64,000 nucleotides of DNA from Paraspadella gotoi. Taxonomy: Eukaryota > Chaetognatha. The translations under genes and the position numbers were made by a program. The first letter of the stretch is position 1; each line of letters starts with the position of its first letter. Of the stretch, positions 1 to 12,995 are shown one piece after another. A model generated the notes under the pieces. The model saw nothing but the letters and a program-made list of their open reading frames with translations, had not been told where the DNA came from and made no database searches. The stretch spans positions 8,423,788 to 8,487,787 of the forward strand of contig CM119271.1 in the NCBI GenBank assembly GCA_051294375.1, in the 5' to 3' direction.

Positions 1-23
1 GTCCATGTTTTCCTTTTTATTAG

Positions 24-834
24 TTCTGAAATGGATCGCGCGGATGCTTTGGGCAAATTGGGAGTTTCCTATGGTGTTGGAATGGTATTGGGGCCGATGA
101 TCGGCGGTTTCTTGACGCAGCGAACCTCTCCGCAGGTGGCTGCATTAGCGGCGGCGATGTTGACGGGCGTCTCCATCGTAATGGTATATTCTTTCGTACC
201 AACTCGGACTAAGAAGCTGCCAGATTCTAAACTGCATGAAAAGCGTCCTGATGAGGCAAAGATCGGAAGTTTGTCCGTCCTCCAAAAAATCGTATCCTAC
301 CCGAAGATCCCGTTTCTTCTTGTCGTTCGCGTCGTCACCGGAGTTCCGCTGGGAGTGTTTCAAACGATGTTCTCAATCGTTGCCATCGAGCGTTTTCAGG
401 TTGACCCGAAGGATAGCGGATTAGTTCTGTCTTACGTCGGCCTGCTTTCTCTCTTCATGCAAGGGTTCGGTGTTGGCTTCATGACCCGGCGCTTCTCCGA
501 CGATTCTCTTCTGCGAATTGGCGCCGTCACCCTCATTCCCTACTACCTGGGTTTGGCACTTATGACCAGCTTTTATCATATTTACTTTCTCATACCCTTC
601 GTCGTCTTTGCTATGGCTATCATGAACGTTGTCGTGACGTCGTCACTCACCAAGCGCGTGGAACCTGCTGACACGGGTGCTATTCTCGGAATCAACATGG
701 CGACTAATTCGCTTGTGAGGACAGTGGCGCCGACGCTGGGCGGAATTTTGTACACAAACTTTGGTTATCCTTCCTTTGGCCTTTTTGGCCTAGTCACTAC
801 TTCCGGGGTTCTTGGTCTTTTACTGCTCTCTTAA
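24..834 (+). CDS. SLC22A18-like major facilitator transporter, C-terminal exon (partial)
   Basis: This is the last coding exon of a multipass major-facilitator transporter; earlier exons lie left of the window. A splice acceptor (pyrimidine tract then AG at 22-23) opens the exon, and the frame runs about 270 codons to the stop at 832-834. It starts in the central cytoplasmic loop (ALGKLGVSYGVGMVLGP, typical of SLC22A18/ORCTL2) and carries roughly six further hydrophobic helices. A conserved loop ends in FMTRRF, and the last helices contain GAILGINMATNSLVR. SLC22A18 members are thought to export organic cations or drugs by proton antiport; the substrate here cannot be told. A damaged copy of the same gene lies at 2170-2790. 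The family call is from remembered similarity. Confidence 0.8.
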
Positions 835-1881
835 AGTTGAAAAAATTTGACGCGTCAAAAATTACATATCTTTCTAAAAAATTTTATTTTTGAAAAAAAT
901 TTTACAAGTTTAAATTTATTACCGTTATGTTTTTCATTTATTTTATTAAAATTCACGTCTTCAAAAATACATATATTTCCCAAAAAATTATTTTAAACCT
1001 CACAAAAAAGTTTTATATTTTATAACCTTTAACATTTAATTTATTAAAATTCATAATGTTCACATTATTTTTCATATTATTGTTCACACCCTAGGAGGAA
1101 GTTTCATATCAAAATTAATTCGGTGAGATCTCAATTCCTCGAATGGTCGGTTTTTTCTGGTTTTTTGGTTTTTCACTTAAAAATGATTCATTCTCTCTCT
1201 CTCTCTCTCTCTTTTAATTGATTTATATATAAAACAATAGTTTTCCTTTATCAAATTTGATTTTTTGAGCATCAAAGTTTGTCATGGGTCCATATTTTTT
1301 TATACAATTGCGACGATCCTTATGCTTTTAAGATTTTTTTTATAAGTATTTTAATAGTTCTCCGAATCTCAAGAAGACAACCAAAATTCCGATTATTCTA
1401 AATCAACTATTATGAAAAACATTCCTCGGCCATGAAAACATCAATTACGCTTCTCGGGCTACATTTAAGCTTTTCACCTGTCACTTAATTATTCTTTTCG
1501 ATCGCCTTCTGGATATTTTTAAATTTTATTTTACGAATATATGCAATGTTTCAATAAAATATAAGGATTTTACATTTTTAGCTAATTATTTTTTAATATT
1601 AAAAATATAATAGTTCCTCCTACCAATAAAATAATAAAACCATTTTACATAGAAACTTGGCACGGATCCCATCTTTTATGCATATTTGGCGACTTTGTCT
1701 TCTTTTATTAATATTTTTGGTAAGAACTATGAAAGTAATTTTTTATAGCCTTTTTTTACAGGTATAAATGTTGTAGAAGTTTAATTATGGAAATAACTCC
1801 CTCTTGGTCAAATATCTTATGGCTAAATTTGTAAAAGTATTTGTTATTAAACCTATTCAGGACCTTGTAAATCATTATAGT
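835..1881. other. A/T-rich spacer
   Basis: This stretch separates the transporter exon from the SINE and the decayed transporter copy. It is strongly A/T-rich with many stop codons in all frames. The only clear structure is a short (CT)n run at about 1193-1213. No gene is seen. Confidence 0.6.
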
Positions 1882-2150
1882 GTGGCGAATCCTAAATTTG
1901 CCTCGCGTATAGCTTGGTGAAACTCAGCTCGTCCCATTGCATTGGCTTGGACAGCTTAGTACTCCTTCACCAACCGTGATTTCCGGGTTCAATCCCCTCA
2001 CGGTCACGCTGGTTAAAGTGTGATGGTGTCGGCATTAACACGCCAGTGACATGGGGTGGTAAGTGGTAACAGCAGGTCCAAAACCCTGAGCGACAGCTGT
2101 CGGGAGATGCCTCACACCCCAGGCATCACAGATGTCCCTCCGTTGCCATA
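1882..2150 (+). mobile_element. tRNA-derived SINE, copy 1
   Basis: A roughly 270-bp element carries a pol III B-box-like segment (GGTTCAATCCCC near 1986-1997) preceded by an A-box-like segment (TTGGCTTGGACAGCTTAGTA near 1940). It ends in a conserved 3' tail with GGCATCACAG and CGTTGCCATA. A second copy in the opposite orientation lies at 42291-42548, and an element at 28930-29129 shares the 3' tail. Repetition plus the internal promoter boxes support a tRNA-derived SINE. It sits directly upstream of the decayed transporter copy. Confidence 0.7.
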
Positions 2151-2169
2151 ATAGTTTAGTTTTTGATGA

Positions 2170-2790
2170 TTGAATATCCCACCTTCCAAATTCTACCGGC
2201 CGTCAGGCGGACCATTGTTTGGACGCTTTGTCGATATTTTCAGGGGAAGACCTGCGGTGCTGCTTGCTTATGCCTCATCAATTACTTTCTACTCGCTTCT
2301 ATGGATCGCTGACTCTATGCCTGTTGTCTTTTTGGCAAAAATGATCAGTGTTTATGCTTTGCAGAGCGTTCAAATGCTGGCAACGGATTTAAGGTGCGTA
2401 TCTTGAATATATCTTGATCATGGTGGATAAGGCGTGGCTTACTGAGCTGTTTTTGATATTTGCCTTTTGTGATGAATCTCTCTTGCAATTAGGCACTGCC
2501 TGTCTTATAACATATTACCTTGGTTTGGCGTGAATGACAAGCTTTCATCAAATTTATTTTCTTATTCCTTTCTCAGTTTTTGCCAAGGCCATAATAAATA
2601 TCGTTGTCACTTCGGCTCTAACCAAGCTTGTGTCGCCTGGCCAAACTGGAGTCATTTTGGGAATAAACCAGGCGACGATCTTACTCGTGAGAACGGTGAT
2701 TCTGTATAAACAGTTTGGTTACCCGTTTTTTGGCTATTGAGGCCTCGTTTCTACCTCAGGCGCCCTTGCCCTTTTAATGCTGCCTTGAAA
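2170..2790 (+). pseudogene. Decayed partial copy of the SLC22A18-like transporter
   Basis: Two blocks of transporter-like protein are visible. The first (2170-2402) matches an N-terminal part of such proteins (GPLFGRFVDIFRGRPAVLLA). The second (about 2470-2790) closely parallels the intact exon at 24-834: QIYFLIPF, TSALTKL, GVILGINQAT and QFGYPFFGY correspond to its last helices. The region between the blocks, equivalent to the central loop and several helices, is missing. Stops interrupt the copy: a TGA where the intact gene has a leucine just before MTSF, and one after FFGY. I infer an unprocessed or partly processed duplicate that has lost function. Confidence 0.75.
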
Positions 2791-4023
2791 AAACGTGAGA
2801 GAAAAAACCGAAAAAAATATTTGGACCTCAGGCTATTTACTCGCTCATAAAAATTCGATGTGCAATAACAAATAGTATGAATATTTAGTTGGGATTAACC
2901 TATCATGATAAAAATTCCTGTAACAAAAAGTTTAAATTTTATTGTTCACTATTTGTCTTCGCAAACAATTTTTGTTTCCAATAATACTTTGAGGATGGAA
3001 TCTTTCGTTCAAAAAATGTGATAATTTTTTCTCTGCTAAGATAAAGAGGGAATGGCGGTTTCTGTTGGATTAGAATAATTGGGAAAGAGAAAGAAAAGGT
3101 GAATGAGGATTTTTTGGGGTCTGCGTTTGTCTCTCGCTCTCCCGGTTTTTGTGGGTTGAGTTCTCGAGGCTCGGAGGGAGAGTGAGTCACCGTCCTTCTC
3201 ATTCTCTAAAAGTCGTCCGCCTCCAAAACTTTTTCCCTTCGATCTTCAACGCCGTCGCCGTTGGACCGATTCTCGCTCTTTTCTTTTGTAAATGCGGCCA
3301 CGCATCTCTTTACCGTAGTTTTTATTCACCGGACTATCTCGCGCTTATTTTCCACTAAATCACTAATCGTACTAACTTTTACCTTTAACCGGTGTTTTTT
3401 TTTATTATTATTTATTAGCTCCGATATTTTATGGAAAACGGTATCAATCGAACTTTATCCTCGCATATTCGATCCTTCAAATTCTAATCCCCCCCCAAAT
3501 TTTTTTTTACCTCGCCCTTTTAATTTAGTCAATTCTGTCGGCGACTGAGGCTCTAGGTGCCGTCGGTGCTAGACGTTGTTTGCACTCGAAATATTCTCAC
3601 TTCTCTCACATTAATCACCGAATCTCGCAATTATTATTCTCTTCACTAACCAACTAACCAACGCGTAATCTACCGTGACTAATAACGAAGCAGCGGGTGA
3701 TCATTATTGATTTACGTTATTTTTATTGTTGATTTATTCGTTTATTCAGTGTTCTTTATGTTTTCGTTGATTTATTAGTTTTTTTTTCTGTGCAATCTCA
3801 ATAAAGATTTCGCGCTGATCTCAAAGAAATAAACCCCCCAAAAATCATGGATATGCAAAAAGATCCCAATTTGGATCCTTTTAGACTTCATCTCTGGCCG
3901 TTTCAAAATCTCATGACTCCGTAAACCAAATATTCAAAAAATCGACTCATAACAAGGAAGAGAACGGGATACAAAAAACATTGTAAATTTCGACGATTAA
4001 ACCTCTGAACAATTCATTTAAAA
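2791..4023. other. Spacer and probable 5' region of the C2H2 gene
   Basis: No convincing protein-coding exon is seen. The part from about 3100 to 3700 is less A/T-rich than its surroundings and could hold the promoter and an untranslated exon of the zinc-finger gene starting at 4024. That is inference only; no TATA element or 5' splice site could be assigned. Confidence 0.35.
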
Positions 4024-4598
4024 ATGGCGGGTTCGACGACGACATTGTCGGTTCTCAACATTACCTCTTTTGAAAACTTGGCGGAAAAGATCACGACTTT
4101 CCTGCCTCACGGTTGGTCCATCTTCCTTCTGGAGGACGGGGTCTGCCTCACCTACCAGTCTCTGAACCCGGGCAAGCTCGAGAGCGTCTGGGAGAGGACC
4201 CTGGTGCTTGGGCAGCCCACTCAGGCTCACTCGACCAACAGGATGTACGAGATCATCACTAAGACCAAGGGCAGCGACACCGTCGATTGCAGGTAAAAGG
4301 GAAGAGTGAGAAGGGAAGAGAGACGCATCTTTTCAGTCATTTGAATGTCCCGTTCTAACTCCCACGGATTTCCCGTGTTAATCGCCGTTAATTGAAAATT
4401 TAACTCGGTCGTTCGGAAATCCTCTTTGCGACGATGATTTAAAAACCAGTTTTTATTTTTCCTCTTTCCTGAAAAGGATCAATCCTATATAACCTCTAAC
4501 GGGGCCTCCTCTCCACCCGGCAGGGATCCGAACTTTGCCCCAGTTGCCCCTCTCGACTCTTCGAATTTGTCCAGGACCTTAATCGAATAAAAGAATCT

Positions 4599-4659
<61 letters not shown>

Positions 4660-7577
4660 CCGTCTTCGTCTCTTCGCTGATCGATGTGTTAAAACTGCTG
4701 GATCTGAGTCACACCTCGGGTACGACGACGACGACGACGGCGGCGGCGACGACCACCGCCACGACGCAGCCTCTGCCGGAGGAGCAACAGCCTCGTCAGG
4801 ATCCTTCGCGGCCGGAGCCTTCGCCGTCCTCGTCCCTGTCGTCACTCAACAAGCAACTCCACATGGCCAAGTCCTCGGCGGATCAGTTGGCAGCGGCGGC
4901 CGCCGCCGCCAACGCCACTCCGACCAACGGCGCCCCACAGGACGGGGGCACTCTCCTCGTGCAAAACAACGCCCTAGTTACCTCTATTGATCTCTACAAC
5001 TGTTCCCAAGAAAACGGCGGCTTCGATTTTTCCGGCTTCGACGTCACCATGATGGCCGGAGGAGGCGCTCAAGCCGCCGGAACTGCGTCGCCCGTCGGAG
5101 GCGTGGTTCCGTCGGTGAGTCTCCTGCCTCCGCAGAGCTGCGTCTCTGCGACGGCGATCACGCCCTCTGTGACGCAAACCGTCGGTCTCCCTGACGAGGT
5201 AAGACTTTCATTCTTTTTAGGTTGAGGCATTTGTTTGTCGAATTGGAAAAAGTGATCCAAAGCTATCAATTCTATCAAAGTTCAACACATGTTTAAGATT
5301 TTAAACTAAATTTACTCGCAGGAATCCCGTGCGGCTGCTGCCACTACTGTTGACAAATTGTTCAATTTGGGTCTGACGGAAGTCAAGGAAGAGGCGGGCG
5401 ACGGATCGGGTCTGGTCGACGTGAGTGCGCGCGTCGTCAAGACCGAGCTCGTCGTTCTCAAAGGCCTCGACGCCACCGTCGACGAGGATGACGACGACGA
5501 CGCTCAAGGCAATGCGGGTTCGAATCACCAAGGCGGGATCATCGAGGATCACGATCCGCACGATATAGGTGATGAGATTAAAACAACTTACGACGACCAA
5601 GATGACGACGACAAAGATAATGACGTCCTCGATGATGATGCTGATGATGACGACCAGAATGAAGAAGCACATGATTAAGAATGACAGAAGCCCACGATTG
5701 TACTGACGACAATCAAGATGACGATGATGATGGCCAAATGATGACGACGTCAAAGATGTACAACTTTCATCAAAACCAGTTTGGTTTTACTCGTAGTACT
5801 AGTTTTTATATCGCGTTGAAAGTTTTTTTCTTTGTGACTTAAGGTCCCTTGGTGACGCTCAATGTCGCGGATTTAGAGCCAGTAAAGTCACCGGAAGACC
5901 TTCTTTCCCTGACGGATAAGGATCCAACCTCGAGAAAGACGACCGTTCTCAACATCGAGATTCCCTCCAACGACGCCTCGCGCTTCGTCGCCGCCATCAA
6001 CGACAAGGTCGGCGCCTCGGCGCTCACTCCCGACCCTTCGCTCGCCCAAGGCGCCGCTCCTTCGCCCTCTCCCGCCCCTTCCTCCGCCAGCGAGAATAGC
6101 AGCAGTAACAGCAGTTCCTCCAGCACGGCCGCCGTTCAGGGTCGCCGAGTCAGACGCGGCAGGTCCATTTTCGCGCCGTCGTCCGCCGCCTCGGGTTCGG
6201 CGAACCACGGCCACGGGACCGCCATCGCCGCGTCCGGTTTGGACGTCGTCACCGTGGCCAACGTTATCTCCCAAAACCCCACCGTGCAAATCGCGTATCC
6301 CCTGACGACCACCGCCAACTCGCAGCTAACGCAGCTCACGTCCTTCACGTTGACGCCTTCGCTCGCCACCCGCATGACCAGCGTCCCCATGACGACGACC
6401 GTGACCACCATCGACGCGTCCTCCCTCGGCCTGGTCACGGCCAAACCCAAAAAGCAAAAGACCAAAAGGACCAAGGAAGACAAGAACAAGGTCAAGGAAG
6501 AGTTCAACGGGGTCAAGGACGAAAAGCACGGGGACGAGGAAGGCAAGAAGTACAACTGCATCTATTGTCCCTTGACTTTCGCGTCCCAGTGCGCGTTGAA
6601 GATGCACGCGACTCAACACTCTTTCAAATGCTCATCGTGTCACAAGATCTTCGTCAACCGGGGCGCGCTCACCGAGCACCGGAAGCAGGAACACACCGGA
6701 AACGACGGAGAAGCCGGGTATCGGTGCACCAAGTGCAAGCGAGCCTTCACGAGAAAGTTCAACTGGACGAAACACGTCGCCAACAAAAGTTGCACCGGCG
6801 ACGTTAAGAACGAATGCAAGATGGAAAACGGGTCGGAAAAATCCGTACCGCAAATGTCGAACCACGTGGACTTGTACACTCACACGTGTTCCCAATGTTC
6901 TAAAGTCTACAAAAATGTCAGCGATTTGAATCGACACACACGTTTCGTACATTTTCGCATTCGTCCCTACAAGTGTCAGTTGTGTCCGGCGTCTTTTCCG
7001 CAATCCGGTGGTTTAAAGGAACACATGAGAATACATACAGGTATTTTTTAATACGATTAAAACTAGTACCATGATGGAAAAAAAATTGTCGCGGTTACTT
7101 TCCAACTATTTTTCGGCATTTTAATATAAGAATCAAAAAATAAAATTTAGATATTGAGAAATTTTAGCCTCTTGTGATTCATATGAGCTGTCTCATTTAT
7201 GTACGACAAAAAATACAAGAGTTCCATACAAAACAAAATGCTTCCTTCTTTTTTATCTTTTTCATATTTACACTTTTTATTTATACTAATTTTTCCATCA
7301 TGGTATTTACACAATTATTTTTTACAACTAAATATTGCATTTCTTAACGTTATATTTTTTATTTTTAGGGGAGAAGCCATTCGTTTGCCCAGTTTGTGGT
7401 ATGAGATTTACGAGGAATTTTAACATGAAGGAACATTTAACAAAACATGGCTCGTCAAAGCCTTACCAATGTCGTTTCTGTGAAGAGAACTTTCAAACCC
7501 GTCACATTCGTACGCGTCATGAACAAGATGTTCATAAGTCCATCTTGAAGGAACAACTGAAAGAGGAATCTCAGTGA
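4024..7577 (+). CDS. C2H2 zinc-finger protein, seven fingers, five exons
   Basis: Exons 4024-4292, 4658-5198, 5322-5568, 5844-7040 and 7369-7577 join in phase to give 820 residues. The first ~100 residues form a compact segment (LPHGWSIFLLEDGVCLTYQ) unlike a KRAB, BTB or ZAD domain. The middle is low-complexity: Thr, Ala and Ser runs from about 105, then an acidic stretch in exon 3. A basic lysine-rich patch precedes the fingers, which begin near residue 589 (YNCIYCPLTF). Five are in exon 4 and two in exon 5; finger 3 has a non-canonical last ligand (HVANKSC). A TGEKP linker spans the last splice junction. Role: most likely a nuclear DNA-binding regulator. I do not recognise the ortholog. The exon 2 acceptor uses a (CT)n microsatellite as its pyrimidine tract. 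Confidence 0.82.
4606..4655 (+). repeat. (CT)n microsatellite forming a splice pyrimidine tract
   Basis: About 25 CT units end directly in the AG acceptor (4656-4657) of exon 2 of the C2H2 gene, so the repeat itself is the pyrimidine tract. Confidence 0.9.
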
Positions 7578-9645
7578 AAAAAAATCTGAATTAAACTATT
7601 TATGAACCATTTCGTAGAAATATGATATAGTGGAACGAAACGCGTTATGATGCTGTTGCTTATGTGTTACTCCTCTCTCAGCTAGTTCTTTAACTATTGT
7701 TTTAATATTTCTTAATGAGAATGACTTCCGGTTTGTGCAACCGTTGCGCATCTGATAAAACCTCAAAGTTATACAATTTTTAACGTCATACTATTTGTTT
7801 TGTAATGAGTTTTATTTTTATTCAGAAAAGAGTTTTTATCTTCTGTCAGTACGTGATAATCTCATACTTTGACGCCGATTTTTATTGACCTACTGACATA
7901 CGTACGCTTTTGAATTATTGCAACCTATGACTCTTATGACATTAATTCTTAATAATTAGATTTCAGTTCGGTTTAACGTTGAACCATTGCTACTACCTTA
8001 AGCACTCATCAATATGACTTGCCGTATATTATTATTGTGCTTGGTGATCAGTATATCAAGTACCTGGTATTCAGTATCAAAACATCGTGGTTTTTCTGCA
8101 CTGTATTCAAGGCCATGAGTTTTAATTGAGATTAGTTTCATTCTTTTTTTGTCAGTTGAACACAAAAGAAAATACATCGCATTGTAAAAAAGATCTGGAT
8201 TATCTATTGTATGTTGTATTAAAATAATAAAAATTGTGGAAAAAAAAATAAATGAATAAGAACGAAGATTATTTGAATTAAAATTTCTTAAATTAATCTA
8301 TTCTGATATTTTCAATTCAATAAAAGTTTTTTTTATTAAATCTTTTATGATTAAGGCTAACTGGAAGAGTATGAATTTCTTTGTCATTAAATTGTGATCT
8401 CCTTTTCATCACAAATTATTATTGAATCATGTATTTTTTACATTTTTTGTGCACGTACTTAAAGGAGATGGATTTTTTTGCGAATTCTACTTTGAGAACT
8501 TTCCTCACTATTATCCTCAACATTGATTCTTCCACTTGTTTAATATATTTTACCTTTTTAGTTTTTACCAATGTGTTTTGTTTTATCACATGGAAACTCA
8601 CGTTAAGCCATGGTTATCTTTAAATGTAAAGATGGTAATGAATTGATATATAAATTTTAATAGATATATAAATATTAGTTTATTTCATAAAATTACCATC
8701 ATTCCATTAAAAGAATTGTTAATTTGAGACATAGCGAATTACTTCCTTTAGTTTTAAATTATTTTTTCGTAGGTTACCTCTAATGGTATTAATTCAAATT
8801 CAGGTTCCTTAACTAAGTCTAAGGGTGTATTATTCACTCGGTGTCAAGTTTGCTTTGTTGAGTAAATCATGAAACATACAAAGACAACGAACTCGTAGTC
8901 TTTTTTCCTACTCCCCACCGTATTAAGTTAACAGTGCATAAATTTAATTATCCGGTTTACTGGTATTTTATAAAAAGCCAATTTACCTTTACAGATTATT
9001 TTCTCATGTTCGACTTCCGTATTGCATAGTATTTCTTATCAAAAAGGTGTTAAAGATGCATAATTTTGATCACAATTCTTCGTGGATCTTCCAAAATTTG
9101 AGATTTTGTTCAGTATTATAATAATTGATCCACGAAAGAATTAGTCGTACAATGTATGGTTGCTTCCAAATCTCAGCTTTTTTTTTCTCTTTAAATAATT
9201 TCCGGGTACACTCGCTTCATGACTCTCATTTATAGATCGTTCCATCCCCGAACTTTTTTGGTAAGCTATGCATGCAATATTAACATTTCTGATATATTGA
9301 ACGTTTATCAGTGATTATCTCGGAACATTATTAATTTGTTCAACGATCGTAACCATGTATGTCCTCTATTCTGTTTTTTTTTTTCTTTAGATGGTGCATA
9401 ATGCTATAAATGTGAGATAAAATGTTTCAAACGATACATTTTTCCCGGCTAATCATCTATAGCACGTAGTACTTTGTATTTTCTTGAGTTTTAATGTTTT
9501 CCCATCGGGATAAAACTCAAACAAAAATGCTCGACGTGAAATGTAATGCGTCGATCGATTCATTCTTCGATCGAAGATGGAATGACTGACCAAAAAAAGG
9601 ATCGATTCTAGGATCGCATCCCTTCCTGGCAATCTCTTCTGTACC
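7578..9645. other. A/T-rich 3' flank and spacer
   Basis: The zinc-finger gene ends at 7577 and the GTPase starts at 9646. Several AATAAA-type signals occur between about 8225 and 8330 and could serve the zinc-finger transcript. No coding exon or RNA gene is seen. Confidence 0.5.
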
Positions 9646-11449
9646 ATGATCGGTTCCCCCGCGAACAGCGTCTCGTCGTCGCCTTCCTCCCATTCTCGGC
9701 CGCCCCCGGTCGAGCCTCAATCGTGGAGACGCGCCCACGCGGTCGAACAACGCCTTCGCCGGACAGACGACGACGATGACGACGTTGGGAGGCCCGAACC
9801 CCCTAACCGAACCTCGTCAGTCTTGGTCAAATCCACGCCGACGTCAGGGTGCGCTTCTCAAGGGTGAGCAAGAACAAAACTGTTTCGGAACTACATTTTA
9901 TCTTCAGACATTAAGGAAAACTCTTATCACGATATTCGTTACTGTTCCAGAGCGTCTTCGAGTAATCCGGAGCCGGCTCTTCACAACTTTTCTCTGCCAT
10001 CCAACACGCCGCGGCCAGTTGTCATGTCGCCAAGGTGGGACAGGACAAGTGGAAATTGTTCTATTTATCCTGATAGTTTTTATTAGTTTCTCTTTATCGT
10101 ATATTTATCAGGTGGAAATCAATCAATCGTAAAGGCGCTATCAAATTTTTCTTATCTCCTCCCGCGACAGAGAATCCCTGGACGCTCTCCAACTGGCTGG
10201 TCATCCGTGCCCCGATTCTGCCCGCACATCCGGCGTTTCCCTCAGCTACGTCGGATCCTCTCCTCCTCCGCCGGCGCCGACATCCTCCCCACAGTCCGCC
10301 GAAGCTCCGTCGAAACAAGGCGGCGCCGCGGGCGCCGTTGGACTCGGCGTCGCCGGCGGCGGAAGCGTCGGAAGCGCAGTCAGCGGTGGGGGCCCTATGT
10401 CGCCCGATCCGGCTTCGCTGGTGCCCGGATGTAAACAAACTGTGAAATGCGTCCTCGTCGGGGACGGAGCCGTGGGTAAGACTTCGATGGTCGTCTCTTA
10501 CACGACCAACGGTTACCCCACGGAATACGTTCCCACCGCCTTCGACAATTATCTCGTCGTCGTCTCCGTCGACAACCAGCCAGTTTGTCTGCAACTCTGT
10601 GATACGGCCGGACAGGTTGGATTTCATGCAAGAATTAATGTATTTTCTTCACTATTATAACAAACTAACAAAAATACGTATATTGCAGCGAGTCTTTTGT
10701 TCTCGCTGCAATATAATCATATTATTTTATCAGATGTTGATTATCGAATCCCCATTTCCCTATTTGGCATCACGTAGAAAGGAAGTCACTTTCTCCCTCA
10801 TTTTTCAATTTTTATTTCGTCCTTCTCAGGATGATTTCGACACCCTGCGGCCGCTTTGTTACCCTAAAACCAACGTCTTCCTTCTGTGCTTTTCGGTCGT
10901 TTGTCCCACATCTTTTCACAACATCACGGAAAAGTGGTTACCCGAAATCCAGAAGAATTGCCCCAAAGCTCCCTTGGTGCTGGTCGGGACTCAATCGGAC
11001 CTTCGAAGCGGTAAGTCATTGTAATTTATCATGTTAGGGTTTAAATTCGATTTTTTTTCACATATACAATTAAAAATGAGGATTTTTTTTTTTCTCCAGA
11101 CGTAAAAATTCTGATCGAGTTGGCCAATTACAAGGAGCGTCCCGTGACGGAGGCGGAAGCCGTCGCTGTCGCCCGCCAAATTCACGCCGTGTCCTACATC
11201 GAGTGCAGCGCCTTGACTCAGAAGAACTTAAAGGAAGTCTTCGATACCGTCATCCTCACGGCGCTTCACTACTACAACAACAACAACAACGGATCCGGGG
11301 CCGGACAGCGCTCCGGCGGCGGCGGATGCGGCAAAGGCAAAAACGCCAAGAGGCTGAAGCTGGGCAAAGAGACGTTCTCGAGGTCGCCCTCGTCGGATTC
11401 GAAGGATAATCGAAGTCCCGGCTGGAAAAAACTTTGTTGCTTCTTTTAA
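9646..11449 (+). CDS. RhoU: Rho-family GTPase of the RhoU/RhoV (Wrch/Chp) type, five exons
   Basis: Exons 9646-9863, 9951-10034, 10171-10615, 10830-11010 and 11100-11449 join in phase to give 425 residues. The GTPase core starts near residue 190: P-loop GDGAVGKT at about 198-205, effector region YVPTAFDNY, switch II DTAGQDDFD, base-binding GTQSDL and [15 protein letters not shown]. These, and the end WKKLCCFF (a palmitoylation-type Cys pair rather than a prenylated CAAX box), match RhoU/RhoV. Such GTPases signal at membranes in adhesion and cytoskeletal control. The N-terminal extension is about 190 residues, rich in Ser, Pro and Gly, against about 50 in human RHOU. An Asn/Gly-rich insert precedes the basic tail. 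Start: the first ATG of the open frame; a further upstream exon cannot be excluded. Confidence 0.9.
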
Positions 11450-12995
11450 CTCCTTTCCTTTTTTTCCAATCCTTTTATTATTGATTTCGCCTAAATTTTT
11501 ATAGGGAAGATAATTAAAATTATACAATACGAACGGAGAAACTTAGATTTATTTATTATACATGTTTTTTTTTTTTTGTCATTCACGGTATCTATAAAAA
11601 AAAAGCTTTTTTGTGCGTGTACAGACTTTGTTAGGAACGAAGATCTGCTCAATTTTTTTTAATGGTTATTCTGCGAAGAGACTCTAGTCATCAGCGATTC
11701 AATGCAATGTCTTAAGGGAAACTATGAAAGGGCCGATTTAATAAAATGAAAAAAATATTTTAAAATTTTATCTTATGTGATTGAAAATGATTTTTTAGTA
11801 AGATATTAACTATAATTTAAAGACTTATTTTCAGGATATAATTATATGAATCAATCCGTTACTTTCCCTTATTCGATTTGAAATGCTTTTTCACGCTTTT
11901 AAAATACTATGAAAATGTTTTGCAGGGAAAATGTTTAAAAAATTATGTTGAATTTCAAAAAAGTCGACATTCTTATTTTTTTTTTAAGGTTTTTGATGTT
12001 TTAGTTTTTATTATACAGAGTACAGACAGATTAAATATAATTTCTAGAGGATATTTAAGTTTTTGTTAGTAATGTTAATCAAATTTTATTTGATTTAAAT
12101 GCTGGTCATTCGATAATGTTTAATCATCGGTAATTTTTTGGTTATATATGTACAGCTAGAAAGAATGATCTCTAATATACCTCTGTAGTTTTCAACTAAA
12201 ACCAATAACTATAAATCAAACATTTTTACCAAAAAAATTTAACGTGATATCTAAAAAAAAAATCAAATTTATTCGTATGTATTGGCGCAGCCACCGGTAC
12301 GGTTTCAAGTTGTAGTTTGTTTTAGTTTGTTATGGGATATTTCCATTTTTCATAATACAATAGTTTCTTGATCACGGTTTGATTTGTCATGTCATTATTT
12401 GACATGTATGATAAAACATTAGTCGTTATGATCTCCATTTTATTATTTTCACTATTTGAAGTAGCTTAGGTTTAAAACTATCTACAAGAACAAGATTTCA
12501 GTATTGGTATAGGTATCAAGATTGAAGTTCAGTAAAGAAATATGCATTTAGCGATAGATTAGCAAGCAATCAATGTGTTTTTAAAAATTCTTTGTTACAT
12601 TATTGTAGCGCTCTTGCCACTTTTAAATGGTAAATTGACCATTGCCGCATTTCTTTTAAGACGTCGAAGTTTCAATAGGATTATTAATTTCTATGGTCTT
12701 GTTAATCTTATGGAATTCAGAGTCACTATGATTATCAAAAATCATGATCGAGAATACTATAATTTGAAAACTTTTTCCTAAAAAGAAATCGGGGCCTTCT
12801 GAAAGTTTAAGGTTTGTAACGCCTTAGTTCTCTCCCAGTGATCAATATAAAGCGAAAGAGATTATTAATTATACTAGAATCTGTCATATAATTGTATTAA
12901 CTAAAATTATAACTAAGATTTGTGAACGATAAGAAGATACCAGACTTTTTAAGCCCGAATTACCGAGCTAATAAGTTTATTACATTAATTTTAGG
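11450..12995. other. A/T-rich spacer
   Basis: This contains the 3' flank of the GTPase (an AATAAA-like signal near 11740) and the 5' flank of the acyltransferase. Small open frames here are A/T-rich and show no family features. The LPCAT3 start codon follows an acceptor-like TTTTAG at about 12989-12994, so a 5'-untranslated exon may lie in this spacer. Confidence 0.45.

Noticed and set aside
5301-6619. Long minus-strand frames opposite the C2H2 gene.
   Set aside because: They are shadows of G/C-rich exons, lack family features, and conflict with the well-supported plus-strand gene.
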